Assembly (NCBI RefSeq): GCF_008728515.1 | Contig: NC_044976.1 | Location: forward strand, 212,971,467 to 213,035,466 | Direction of reading: 5' to 3' | DNA from: Papio anubis | Taxonomy: Eukaryota; Chordata; Mammalia; Primates; Cercopithecidae | Length of the DNA: 64,000 bases | Part shown: in pieces, positions 38,748 to 49,354 of the stretch | Position numbering within the stretch: position 1 is the stretch's first letter | Layout: each line of letters begins with the position of its first letter | The notes under the pieces: model-generated | Told to the model about the DNA's origin: nothing | Seen by the model: the letters and a program-made list of their open reading frames with translations, nothing else | Database searches by the model: none | Made by a program: the position numbers and the translations under genes

Positions 38748-39555
38748 AAATCAAAATTTTTTATTTTATCCAAACTCAGTTATCTTGCATCTTCCTAATA
38801 TTTCTCTACCATCCAGAACCTATAAATCAAGCCCAATTTGCACAAATGACAGTAAGTCTTGTATACCGAAACCAATCAGAAACATCAAGAGTCTTCATCT
38901 CTCCTATTTTCTCTTTCTGCCTTGGTCTGTCTCTTCTCAGCCTCTGGTTTCTCTCTTTTTTCCACCTCTTTCAAACAACCTCTCTTCTTCCTCCCTCCCA
39001 CTTCGCCATATTGAGAAACGTTAAGTATATACTAAAGCTTCTGTTGTTTTACTGAATAAAAATGTATATGCCCTGTTATTAATTTTTAAAAATATGCTTA
39101 ATATATAAATATAGCACATAAAATGCTGAAGATCTTTAGTGAATACTCTTTTACTAATACAATACCTTAACAATTCTTGTAAAAATTCCAAACAATACAT
39201 AACATTGAACAAAATGTGAATGTACTTTCTACACCATTCCATCCCCGTTAGTTTGGTGTGTAATCTCCTCACATGCTCTGTGTGCATGGGCAAGTCTTCA
39301 CGGAAACACGACACACAGGATGCACTATTTCTCCACATTTTCTCAAAGTTATTTCTGAAGTGGCTGGATACAGAAAGACCAAACTGTATAAACACTGCTT
39401 TTTAATACCAAGCTCTCTGTGTGTGTATGTGTGTGTAAAATTCTGACTTGCATCTAATTCTGTAACCTTGTATTTCATCTCTGAGCCTCAGATCATGGTT
39501 GTGAGATGAAGAATGAAATGAGATGCAAGGATAGGTTTGGGTAAGGAATAGGCTG

Positions 39556-39665
39556 AGGGTGACCAACTCCCAGTTTGCCCAGAAACGAGGGGTTTCTCAG
39601 AATGCAGGACATGTAAGTGCTAAAACTGGGCTGTCCTGGGGAAACCAAGACGGCTAGTTACCCTA
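39556..39665. mobile_element. Possible short MITE
   Basis: AGGGTGACCAACTCCCAGT at the left and GGCTAGTTACCCTA at the right are imperfect inverted ends, and the interior GGGCTGTCCTGGGGAAACC fits a known group of small DNA elements. The family is not assigned. Confidence 0.4.
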
Positions 39666-39774
39666 CTTGTTTTACAAAATAGCTTTTAAAAACGTTACAA
39701 TGACATAGTAAGAAGTAAGATAAGCCTAAGGGATGATTGTGAGAGATGCAGTAAGGGTCATGGCCATGGGGAAC

Positions 39775-40025
39775 GGTAGTATACTGTCTGGGAGGCAGTA
39801 GAGAGGAAAATGGATAAGACTATGGGTTTAAGTCAGAGGGTTCATATTAAAATTTGAGCTTTAACCCTTATTCACTGTGTGACCTTGGGTATATTATTAA
39901 TTTCTACATGCTTCAATTTCATCTATAAAACAAAAGTAAATAACAGTAACAATCCAACGTGATAGTTTTGAAAATTAAATGAGACGTTAAAGGCAAACTT
40001 AACATCCTATAAAAACTGAATAAAT
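39775..40025 (+). mobile_element. MIR
   Basis: TTCACTGTGTGACCTTGGGT and TTTCATCTATAAAACAAAAG lie at MIR spacing, followed by TTAAATGAGACG. Confidence 0.78.
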
Positions 40026-40214
40026 GAACTGATCTTTCCCTAAAACATGGTTTATTTGTAAATTGTCATGATGTGGGCTCTTCTAAACAACACTGTATTT
40101 TAAAGAAAACAACAAAGTTCAAGAGTGGAACCCCATAAAACATTTCTGTCGGCCAAATGACTGTATTAAAAATATTTTTCCATATGCAATAATTTATTTT
40201 AAGTAACAAAACAC

Positions 40215-40507
40215 AGCCTGGGCACAGTGGCTCATGCCTGTAATCCCAACAATTTGGGAGGCTGAGGCAGGCAGATTGCTTGAGCTCAGGAGTTCAAGAC
40301 CAGCCTGGGTAACATGGTGAAACCCCATCTCTACCAATAATAGAAAAAACTAACTGTGCGTGATGGCATGTGCTTGTGGTGCAAGCTACTCTGGAGGCTG
40401 AAGCGGGAGGCTCACTTGAGCCCCAGGCGTGTGGGGAGGTTGTTATATGCAGAGATGGTGCCACTGTACTCCAGCCTGGGTGACAGAGTGAAATCTTGTC
40501 TCAAAAA
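40215..40507 (+). mobile_element. Alu, full length
   Basis: It starts AGCCTGGGCACAGTGGCTCA. AACAAAACACA at 40204-40214 and 40508-40518 is a perfect 11-bp target-site duplication. It forms a close inverted pair with the next Alu. Confidence 0.96.
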
Positions 40508-40540
40508 AACAAAACACAAATGTTTTATAATTTTCTTTCT

Positions 40541-40853
40541 TTCTTTTTTTTTTTTTTTTTTTTGAGACAGGGTCTCGCTCTGTTGCCTAGGCTGGAATGC
40601 AGTGGCACAATCACTGCTCACTGTAGCCTCAACCTCCCAGGCTCAATTGATCCTCCCGCCTCAGCCTCCTGAGTACACAGGCGTGCACCACTACCATGCC
40701 CCGCTAGTTTTTGTTTCTTTCTTTCTTTCTTTTTCTAAGAGATGGTATTTTGCCACGTTGCCCAGGCTGGTCCCGAACTCCTGGGTTCAAACAGTCGGCC
40801 CACTCTGCCTCCCAAAGTGCTGGGATTACAAGCTTGAGCTACTGTGCCCAGCC
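40541..40853 (-). mobile_element. Alu, full length
   Basis: Antisense Alu from a T-rich start to GAGCTACTGTGCCCAGCC. An expanded TTTC tract lies near 40716-40735. ATAATTT occurs at both flanks. Confidence 0.95.
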
Positions 40854-43754
40854 TCATAATTTCTCAGTTATTTTGAAGTAGTGTCCACATTCTTCTATCA
40901 ATTATTTTGTGTTCTCTCACCACCCTAAAATGTCATTTTGCTGAGCATGAATAACTAAAACTTGTCCACCAAAAATATGAAATAGAGATGCATTAGCTTA
41001 AAAAACAATATCCCCAAATCTAATCTTGTATAAAGATAAATCAGGAGATAATAAAATGTCCAGTTCTGTTATACAATACATGATAATTTTACTCAGGATG
41101 CATTAACAGAGTTTCTGTAAAATACAGGAACCATTAGCAGGGTGATTCGTAAACCTGCAGACTGCACAGAAAGTCTTTCCAAAGCGTATCAATGGCCTAG
41201 ATATATCAGTAACATCTGGAAATCACTGTGTTGGTTCATTTAACACTAACATAATGTAAGTAGTGTTTACATTATTTACAGTAGTCATACATTTTTAGGA
41301 ATCTTTCTACTGTGTAAAGGAGGAAGAAAAAAATTTACAAATGATCTTTCTTTAGTCTTCTCTTCTAAATCACTTTCCTGTTTCCCTTTGTTAGCCACAT
41401 AATATGTAATGCATATTGTCACTGACTGCTCAGGTACTCTAAATTTATGAAACTTTACACGCATCTGTGTGATATTCACAGTCAATCTTAGTTTCCAAGA
41501 TGTAGAGTAGGGCAGCATGCTTATGCTTATGGATGCATCCACTAACAAAAGTAGTGATGAAGTCAAATATGAAATCACAAGAAACAAGATTGTATATTAA
41601 ATATCTAAGTAGTGCTTACTATTTCTATCAGAGGGTTGTTATCTACAAGTTCATGTTTTTGAGGAGAGAAAAAAAATCAGACATAGAATTTGTCTGATTT
41701 TTTCTCAAATTCTCATAGACGAATTCCTCATAGAATTTCCACCAAAAAAAAATGGCAACATTTTTGGTCCAGCTGAAGTGGACAGGCATTATTTGACAGA
41801 AGGTCTGGATTCAGTGCATATATGAAGAAATGGTAGATTTTAAAACCTTTTTTCCTGGGCTCAGTGGGCACAAAATTGTAACAAAAATTACTATGTTTCC
41901 TCCTGTTCTTGCTGATGGCTAGCATAAAATTAAACTTTAAAAATCCTAGCTGTCTTAATACAATGCTTCCCAACCTTTTACATTTCACAGTAAAATAAAG
42001 ATTGAAAGTGGTGGGGCATACCAGGTTCACTGGACAAGATGCTTGAAACCAGAACTCACTGGCCTGGAGGCTTCTCTGCCAAGGCTTGGTTGTAACCTGT
42101 TTGTAGCACCCAATCTGAGAAGCTATGCTTGAATGTAGGCCAGACTAAATATTTCAAAGTTTAAAAACACCATACATATGGTATCGTTTTAATTAAATGA
42201 CTGACATTGTGATTAACCAAAGGAATGAAAATAGCAGTTCCTGAGGGCTCCGATGACTACTGTAGCAATAGCAATAAACAATTCCTGTCACTCACTCTTA
42301 ACACCGCATCTGAGCCCACATACATCAAACTCAGTTTTAGGCACCAAGACTCACTCAGGCCCAAGAAGGCAGTAAGGAATTCCTACTCGAAAATTGCAAT
42401 TTTAAGTTTATGGGCATCCAGTGCCAAAATGTCACAAGCTGACCTGCAGAAACTGAATGGCCACGGAATGAGGAAAGTGTGCTGAAATTCCGAAGAGAAA
42501 CGTTTCTTCACTTCAACCTCTTAATCCAGAAAAGGACTCATCATGTAAATCGACCCCAAATAGGTTGCCAGGCTATTTACAAATTTATTATGAATAAGGA
42601 ACATAGTTGAATACCAGTACAATTTGATTGTAGAAGTGGAAGGAATGAAGAGCAGTGGCTTAAGATTTCTATATAGGAGGAATCCAGTGACCGTCCGGTT
42701 AGCAGTGGGAGCTGGGGAAAGTGTCTTGAGACTCAGCAAGCAAAGCAAGGATGCTTTTCCCATCCAAACTGCATTTATTTGAGGTGAACATGAAGGAGCT
42801 GACGAGGTCGAGGAGGGCTACGGTAAAACTCCCTGAAGTCACCCCTTCGTGCCATTACTAAGTGTTAGAAAGTATCTAAATTTGTTTGGTGCTTTCTCAT
42901 ATTAATACTGTAAATGGTTAACTATTCTCACATTAGGTGGGAAACAAGATTAAGTGTTCTACAAATAGGATATAGCAACAAGTTATGTATTATTTTCTCC
43001 CATAAACTAGCGAAAAATTAATTCTTAATGAATTCCAGTATCGTTATATTCACCTTTGCAAATGACCCTGTTCAGCCTACGCTGTGCTTAGATGGCCATG
43101 GTCATTGGTTGTATTTGTAAAATAAGCTAAGCAGAAAAGAAGATTTTAACACACAATTTGCACTACTGAAGAAGTCTTTGAAGAGATTTCTTCGAATTTT
43201 TAGGCAATCATGAAGCAACAGCAGTTTTCCTTAAGTAATCACAAGGAATTTGGGTCCTTAATAAAAATAAAACTTCATTACATGATGTGTATTGACAAAT
43301 TAAATGAACTTACTTTCTAAAGTACAACGAGGCTTTCAATAATTTTTCTGTTGCTATAAACACTAATTTATTAGGAAACAGGAACTGATAAAAATATCTT
43401 AAGTTAACCTGCACATAAAAGAAGGCTTTGTCTCCAATGCTGAATGAGACAGTGGCAAACGGGTATGGATTTACTTGAGAAGTGCTGCTACTGCAGGCAT
43501 AGCAATTGGATTTGCATTTGAACAAAGTCAAAGTTATTAGTAATGAGAACAGAGACAAATCTGAGACTGATCAAAGCGAGTACCTAAATCAGTTCGTGAT
43601 AATGTTCTTTAATACATCTGGTATAAATATATTTGAAACACTCATTCTCTTACCTTCTGCAGTTTAATTTGCAGTTTAGGCTTACAAAGATTCCCAAAGT
43701 TAATCCACTGCATCCCCCCATATACATCCCCCCACTATAATTTCATTTCAACTC
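40854..43754. other. Intron segment without assigned repeats
   Basis: No gene is seen. A 16-bp imperfect hairpin lies at 41666-41706. TTCCCAACCTTTTACATTTC near 41965 could be the end of an old DNA element, but the other end was not found. Frames of 80-100 codons on both strands here look like chance. Confidence 0.5.
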
Positions 43755-43940
43755 TAGAAGTCAGAATGATATAGTGACAAGAACACTCAATAAGGAGCTA
43801 GGATTCAAGAGTTCCAAAAATTCTTACTGCTATCAACTTAGGTCATTACTTTTAGTAAGTCATTTACTAGGCCTCTAGGTTTGAAGGACATCACCTATAA
43901 ATTAAAGACCAGCTCGAAATTTCTGTGATCTTACCTAAAA
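43755..43940 (+). mobile_element. MIR
   Basis: AGGAGCTAGGATTCAAGAG and AGTAAGTCATTTACTAGGCC and the end TTCTGTGATCTTA follow a MIR-family order. Confidence 0.6.
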
Positions 43941-44202
43941 TACATCATTGTATTATAAATAATCATGTTACTATGGATACAAATAACATTTGTGTAAGTT
44001 TTGGATGTTTGATTTCTTATGTTACATGGATTTTTCTAGGTGTACCTTTACAGTTTCTGTCCTATGCTAAACATATACTTAGATCTTTAAGTTGAGGCTA
44101 TTTTTTTTTTAAGAAATAAACTCAGGGAGCAGAGACCACTTAATTGTCAAGTAAACTTGGTGAATTGTGCATTTGGTAACTAATTGACTGATATTCATAT
44201 AT

Positions 44203-44260
44203 AAAGTAAGTACTTTATATTACAGTTCAACAAAGTAAATATTTTATATTACAGTTTAAC
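44203..44260. repeat. Tandem duplication of a 29-bp unit
   Basis: Two adjacent 29-base copies (44203-44231 and 44232-44260) differ at three positions. Each contains TTTATATTACAGTT. Confidence 0.92.
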
Positions 44261-44337
44261 AAATTTAGTCTAATTCCATCATCAGAAAGAATGGGGCAGT
44301 GGAACTCACTTAATGAGCTTCAATATACCAATATGTT

Positions 44338-44646
44338 GGCTGGGCATGGTGGCTCATGCCTAATCCCAGCACTTTAGAAGGTTGAGGCGGGCGGATCACG
44401 AGGTCAGGAGATCAAGACCAGCCAACTCGGTGAAACCCCGTCTCTACTAAAAATACAAAAATTAGCTGGGCATGGTGGCATGTGCCTATAATCCCAGCTA
44501 CTCAGGAGGCTGAGGCAGGAGAATCGCCAGAACCAGGGAGTTGGAGGTTGCAGTGAGCCAAGATGGCACCACTGCACTCCAGCCTGGTAACAGAGCAAGA
44601 CTCCATCCCAACAACAACAACAAAAATACATACACACCCCCCCCCA
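44338..44646 (+). mobile_element. Alu, full length
   Basis: It starts GGCTGGGCATGGTGGCTCA and has an unusual tail of CAA units followed by a run of C. CAATATGTT at 44329-44337 and 44647-44655 is the target-site duplication. Confidence 0.95.
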
Positions 44647-45498
44647 CAATATGTTGATTCATTTGATCAGAAATGATTAAAGAAATACTGACCAAGACCA
44701 TAATCGATACTGCAATCAAATGAATATTCTCTTCTTTAGCAGTCTTTAAGCTAATAATTCAATCTTTTGAATTTAAGCTTTCTGGATGTTACCTATTACT
44801 TTAAAATTGTTCTAATTGCCCTAAATCTAAGCATCCCTGTTTCTATCCTTCCCCATTTCACCCCTACAAATAAGATTCATAAAACACGTAGTGGGAAGGC
44901 GAGAAGTGGACTCAGGAAGAGCAGAGCTAACTACTTCTAAGTATATTTGGAAAGTTAACACATATTTTGTCATACCACATAACTAATTCCTTCAAAAAAA
45001 TCGATATTTAAGACATTTAGACAGTATAGGATTATCTGGCCATGCAGATAACATGAATGCTGAATTCTGCCATATTCCTAGTTATAAAAAGGTTCAGGCT
45101 AAATACAATCAAACTACTAATTTGTATTAATCTGTAGCCTGTTTTGGCACTTAGACATCTCTGGTCATCTCTGATCTAGATGTTTTATAGGTACATAGTT
45201 CAGTTTTTCCTATAACAACATCTTATAGCTTCTATATACCTCATTTCAAACAAAACAGAATTTCATAAAAGCCTCATGTAACTTCTGTTTCTACCAATCA
45301 TTATAATATGTTACATGAAATAGTATTTGATCAATAAGGCAATTCTGTGTCAAATTTTATATACGATATGCTTCTTACAAAAGTAAGACTGTAACATTCA
45401 ATTTATTCAAAATGTGTCCTGGCACAAATTCCTTTAATGTAGTCAACCTAATTCATAACACTGTCATGAGAATTACTATTACCTTGTATGAGTTACTC

Positions 45499-45707
45499 CA
45501 GGGATCAACAAATGACAACCTGTGGACTAAACTGAGCCCATCGCCTATTTCATTTACTGGAACATAGCCAAACATATTCATTTACATATTATCTGAGGCT
45601 GCTTTTACCCTACACTGATGGAGTTGAGTAGTTTGCAAAAGAGACGATATGAACATCAAAGCCTAAATTATTTTATCTGCCCTTTACAGAAAGTTTGCCA
45701 ATCCCAA
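45499..45707. mobile_element. hAT-type MITE
   Basis: The left end CAGGGATCAACAAATGAC and the right end, in reverse complement TTGGGATTGGCAAAC, are decayed inverted repeats. The interior (TGGAACATAGCCAAACATATTC, TGAGTAGTTTGCAAAAGAGAC) matches a common small element. The 8-bp flanks do not match clearly. Confidence 0.65.
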
Positions 45708-46202
45708 GCTATCCTAAGGGTCTCATCATAATGGAACTCAGAGCAGTCAAGACACTATTACCAACAGAACAAATAGAGTGCTTTCATAAATAAAAAACTA
45801 GGCACATTAATAATGGTTATTATGTTAAAACGCTTCAGGTATTTAAAACTACCCAAAGTCAATGCTAAAATCAAAATGAATATGTTCCTTCCAATAGTCT
45901 TACTATGCTTCTTCATAAAACATTTCTGTAAACATAATAAAACTTGTTTTAAATGTAACTTGTAAAGTTATTTGACTTAATCATGTTTAACATTTTTATT
46001 TGATCAGCGCAGTCAAGTAGAAATTACTTTGCAAATCAAAAACTCACACATAAATCAACTACATACATGTTAGTGAATAAAATTTCCTCCAAATGTAGTG
46101 AACTAAAATTTTAAACATAGTGCTTTTTTCCCAACTAAAAGCTACTTTTCTCAAAACTGTATCACTTTGTAATTACTTTATGTTTGTCCCTATAGTCTCT
46201 GC

Positions 46203-46232
46203 AAAAAAAAATTTTGATTACTTTTTTTTTTT
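46203..46232 (-). promoter_or_regulatory. A11/U9 inverted tract beside the splice donor
   Basis: In transcript sense the donor GT is followed by 11 A, a 10-nt spacer, and 9 U then GCAG. The A and U tracts could pair over 9 bp. The GCAG after the U tract is also a decoy acceptor motif. No function is shown. Confidence 0.5.
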
Positions 46233-46234
46233 AC

Positions 46235-46357
46235 CTTGAGATCACGGTACACAATCTTTCCGGAATGTAGATAGTCCAAGGCAGAGACAATTTCTGCACC
46301 ATAGAAACGTGTGCGGTCCTCAGAGAACACCCGCTCTCTCGACAAATGGAAAAACAG
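46235..46357 (-). CDS. AKT3: AKT3 coding exon, 123 nt: C-lobe start and catalytic loop
   Basis: This exon encodes 41 codons, beginning LFFHLSRERVF and ending IVYRDLK, about residues 233-273 of AKT3. AKT3 phosphorylates Ser/Thr substrates downstream of PI3K at membranes, in the cytosol and in the nucleus. The segment covers helices D and E and the catalytic loop: YRD supplies the catalytic Asp (about D271) and the Lys two residues later (K273) contacts phosphate. SGKIVYRD distinguishes AKT3 from AKT1, which has one more residue here. The acceptor is a pyrimidine tract ending CTGCAG. The donor is AAG|GTAA. Both ends are in phase 0. The 123-nt size matches the conserved AKT-family exon. The donor is followed by a run of 11 A and lacks the consensus G at +5. 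The identification rests on peptide recognition and is firm. Confidence 0.97.
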
Positions 46358-47598
46358 CTGCAGGGTAAACAGCAGGGACAGGATTGTAATAATTACTGAT
46401 TTAGTGGGGGAAATTAACACAAACATAAAACACCTCTCATCACCATATTGTGATGATAGATAGTGTACTCTCAGTGGACACTGAGCACTCCTAGACAGCA
46501 GCTGGCTTATCTTTTCCAGGTTTCCAAGGGGAAACTGCGAGCTGTTAAATCAGCGTTTTAATCAATATACCAATCTTGTTTAAGGCATTCTGCTTGCTAC
46601 CCATTTAACCTTCAGTTACCAGAGGAAAATATGCATCATCAGATTGCAATTTCCCTCTCACTATACTGTTGCTTCACTCTTCAAGGATTAGGTATTGAGA
46701 CATTACTAAAATAAACGAACACAAGCATAGATATATTTTCTACTTAATTATTTGATTTCAAAGACAAGACTGCCAATTTGCTGAAACTGATTTACGTGAA
46801 CTTGTTATATTCCACAATTTTTGATTCATCATAGTATCTCTAGAAATATTTTCAAAGTCAAAGTCAAATTATTATTGAGAAACTTTAAGGTTTTATGTTT
46901 TTCATTTATTTTAGTAATGCCCAAAAGGAACTGAGAAACATCCATTATTCTCATCACGGTTCTCAACGTATGTTCTATTTTCAGTAATAATTAGCTACAA
47001 TGCCAATCCTTTCTCATGTAATCACTTAAAACTATAAGCCCATCCATTTCCTAGTTAACCACTTAAAACATATACCATTCGACAGTCAACAAACATTCAC
47101 TAGGTGCTTACTGTGACCAAGCACCCAGCTCTCCAACAGGCCACTTCTTCATTAAAGAAACTACAAATATTATCTCTCAATTGGACAACATACATAAAGA
47201 CAGACCAGGTTTCAGGCACTAGGAACTGACTATCAATCTTTGTTGTTGAAACATGCTTAGAACAATGAAAGATCGTTCACAGTGCTGAGTAAATTGTCAG
47301 GTATCACAGTATTAATAGATACACAATACATGTCTGTGAAAAAAATGAACCAGTCAATGCACTCTTGACTGCAAGATCAGAAATTGTTCCCTTACATGGA
47401 TCATTGACTTATAATGTTTCTACAATATTGATGAAAATTATGGTTAACTAAGATTTGTTCTGCACACACCAAGTCATTATTTCAGGTAACATAAAACAGG
47501 TTCCCTACAAATTTATTCTTCCCCATTCCCACCCTCACCTTCGCTTAACAGCGTATTATTAAGATAAGCTTTATGCATGACCCATTGGCATAGCAAAC

Positions 47599-47617
47599 AG
47601 AGAGAGAGAGAGAGAGA
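47599..47617. repeat. (AG)n microsatellite
   Basis: About nine uninterrupted AG units. Confidence 0.9.
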
Positions 47618-48429
47618 AGATCTCATCTATAGCCCCAAAAAGTGTAGCACAACAATAATTATATTAAAACTAAAATATTTTTGCAGTCTCTAAACTTTAA
47701 TGCTTCCTACTATATTACTGTATTTTATCAAATCTCATATGCTACCAATTGGGACTGCATCATCATTTTATAAAACATCAAGGAAAAAAAGGTTGTCAGT
47801 TAAAACTATAACACATGATCTATTCTAAAAGGCATTCTGATTACAGAAATTTTAAGTATGTCTTCCAAATAATCAATATAGTATGTGAAAAATCAAATCA
47901 TTTATACAATTACTCAGGGATAGTTTTCAAAATTCATTCATTTTATATATTTAGACATATACTATCTATTACCAGCCTAACAAGGATAGAAAGTAGAAGG
48001 AGCCACGTTTTCCAGGTTAAAATAATTTCTGCCATGCAAAATATCACTAACTTTGATGAAAAGATTGTGTGATCTCTATGTGGAGTTGTGGTAGACTTCT
48101 AACGAGATGAAAATAGTGATTAGGTTTCTAAATTTTCTTAAAAGAATGTCAAGTCCACTATCCATTTAACTTTACAAAAAATATGGATCCTCCCTAAATC
48201 AATATAATATATGCAAGATTCTAGATCTTTATTTAGACTATGTATCTTCAATGTGTCTGCCAGCCAATTTCTATAAAAATATCAGCTAAAAATTATATTT
48301 AAGGGAAAGAATTTACTTCTCAGTCTGCTATCTGATGTGTACCCTTACTACTTTATGGAACTTATTCTTAAGATAACCAACAACCTCTTAATCACCAAAT
48401 CCAATAATCTATTTACAGTCTGCACTGCT

Positions 48430-48560
48430 TCTTCCAATTCTGAAGCTTAGGACATCACCTACTGCCCTCTTTCTTGAAACACGTTTCTGGGCTTTGGTAA
48501 TACGACTCTCTCCTGATTTGCCTCCTCACTTTCTGGATAATCCTTCTCGGTTTCTACTTT
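48430..48560 (+). mobile_element. Possible L2 ORF2 fragment
   Basis: CTTGAAACACGTTTCTGGGC, CTCTCTCCTGATTTGCCTCC and ATCCTTCTCGGTTTC follow an L2 ORF2 order from memory. Confidence 0.45.
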
Positions 48561-49354
48561 GGCTCTCAATCAACTTTTCAATTCAGCATTCATTTAGTGA
48601 GTATCAATTATTTTAAAGTCACTGCTGGGCACTGGAAAAGAAAAAGAGGGAATACAATGATAAGAGGAATCTCTTATGTTTACAAGCATTGATTGTGGTA
48701 ACGTTCTCATGAGCATACACTTAACTCCACATTCATCAAGTTGTTTCTATTAAATATATATAGCATTTTGTATATCAATCATAACTCAACAAAGTGGTTT
48801 AAACAAAAGACATAATTCCTGCCATTAAGCAATACGAATGAAGAGGACACAGGTATCGATATAAAAAAAAAAAGAGGGTTGTCATAAATTTCATAACTCA
48901 GATATTAAAAGTACTTTGAAGGCAAAGAGGGATTAATCTATGCTGGCATCATGTGAGGAGACTTGATAGATAAGAAAAAGCTTTACTTAAGTTTTGAAGA
49001 ATGGGTTTTTCATAAATGGAAAACTTAAGGGAAAAATCCCCAAAAAAGTGCTACTCAAGTTTTATTCATTTGTATTTCCAACACAGCCTAGGACAGTACC
49101 TGCACATAGTAGGTGATTAATAAAAATTTAGAAAGCATTAATACTAAAGAGGAAAAACAGCAATGGCAAGAAAATACATGTAGGGAACACATGTATACAA
49201 AAAACAATATACAGTCAGAGAAATAATAGGATTTCCAGGAAAAAAAAGATGAGATCAGACTGGTTAGGATCTTTACTAACATGATATAAGCAAGAATTTT
49301 TTTTCTGTAGATGAGAAGTATGAAAGAATTTTAGGTTAAAAATTAGCATAATTT

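Larger units (their letters stand above)
37108..46234 (-). other. AKT3: AKT3 intron between the 123-nt and 129-nt exons (9127 nt)
   Basis: It starts GTAA followed by more A (11 A after the GT) and ends ATACACAG in transcript sense. It holds four Alus, two MIR copies, a hAT-type MITE and a possible second MITE. 37108-38504, 43940-44202 and 44656-45498 show no recognisable element. Confidence 0.9.
45708..49340. other. Mostly non-repeat intron, containing one AKT3 exon
   Basis: Apart from the 123-nt exon, I see only a GA microsatellite (47599-47617), a possible L2 fragment (48430-48560) and a short L2/MIR-like tail near 49055-49130 (GGACAGTACCTGCACATAG). Nothing else is recognisable. Confidence 0.55.

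Noticed and set aside
39021..39395. 124-codon minus-strand open frame
   Set aside because: It has no recognisable domain or codon pattern and no exon-like splice sites in frame with AKT3. Treated as chance.
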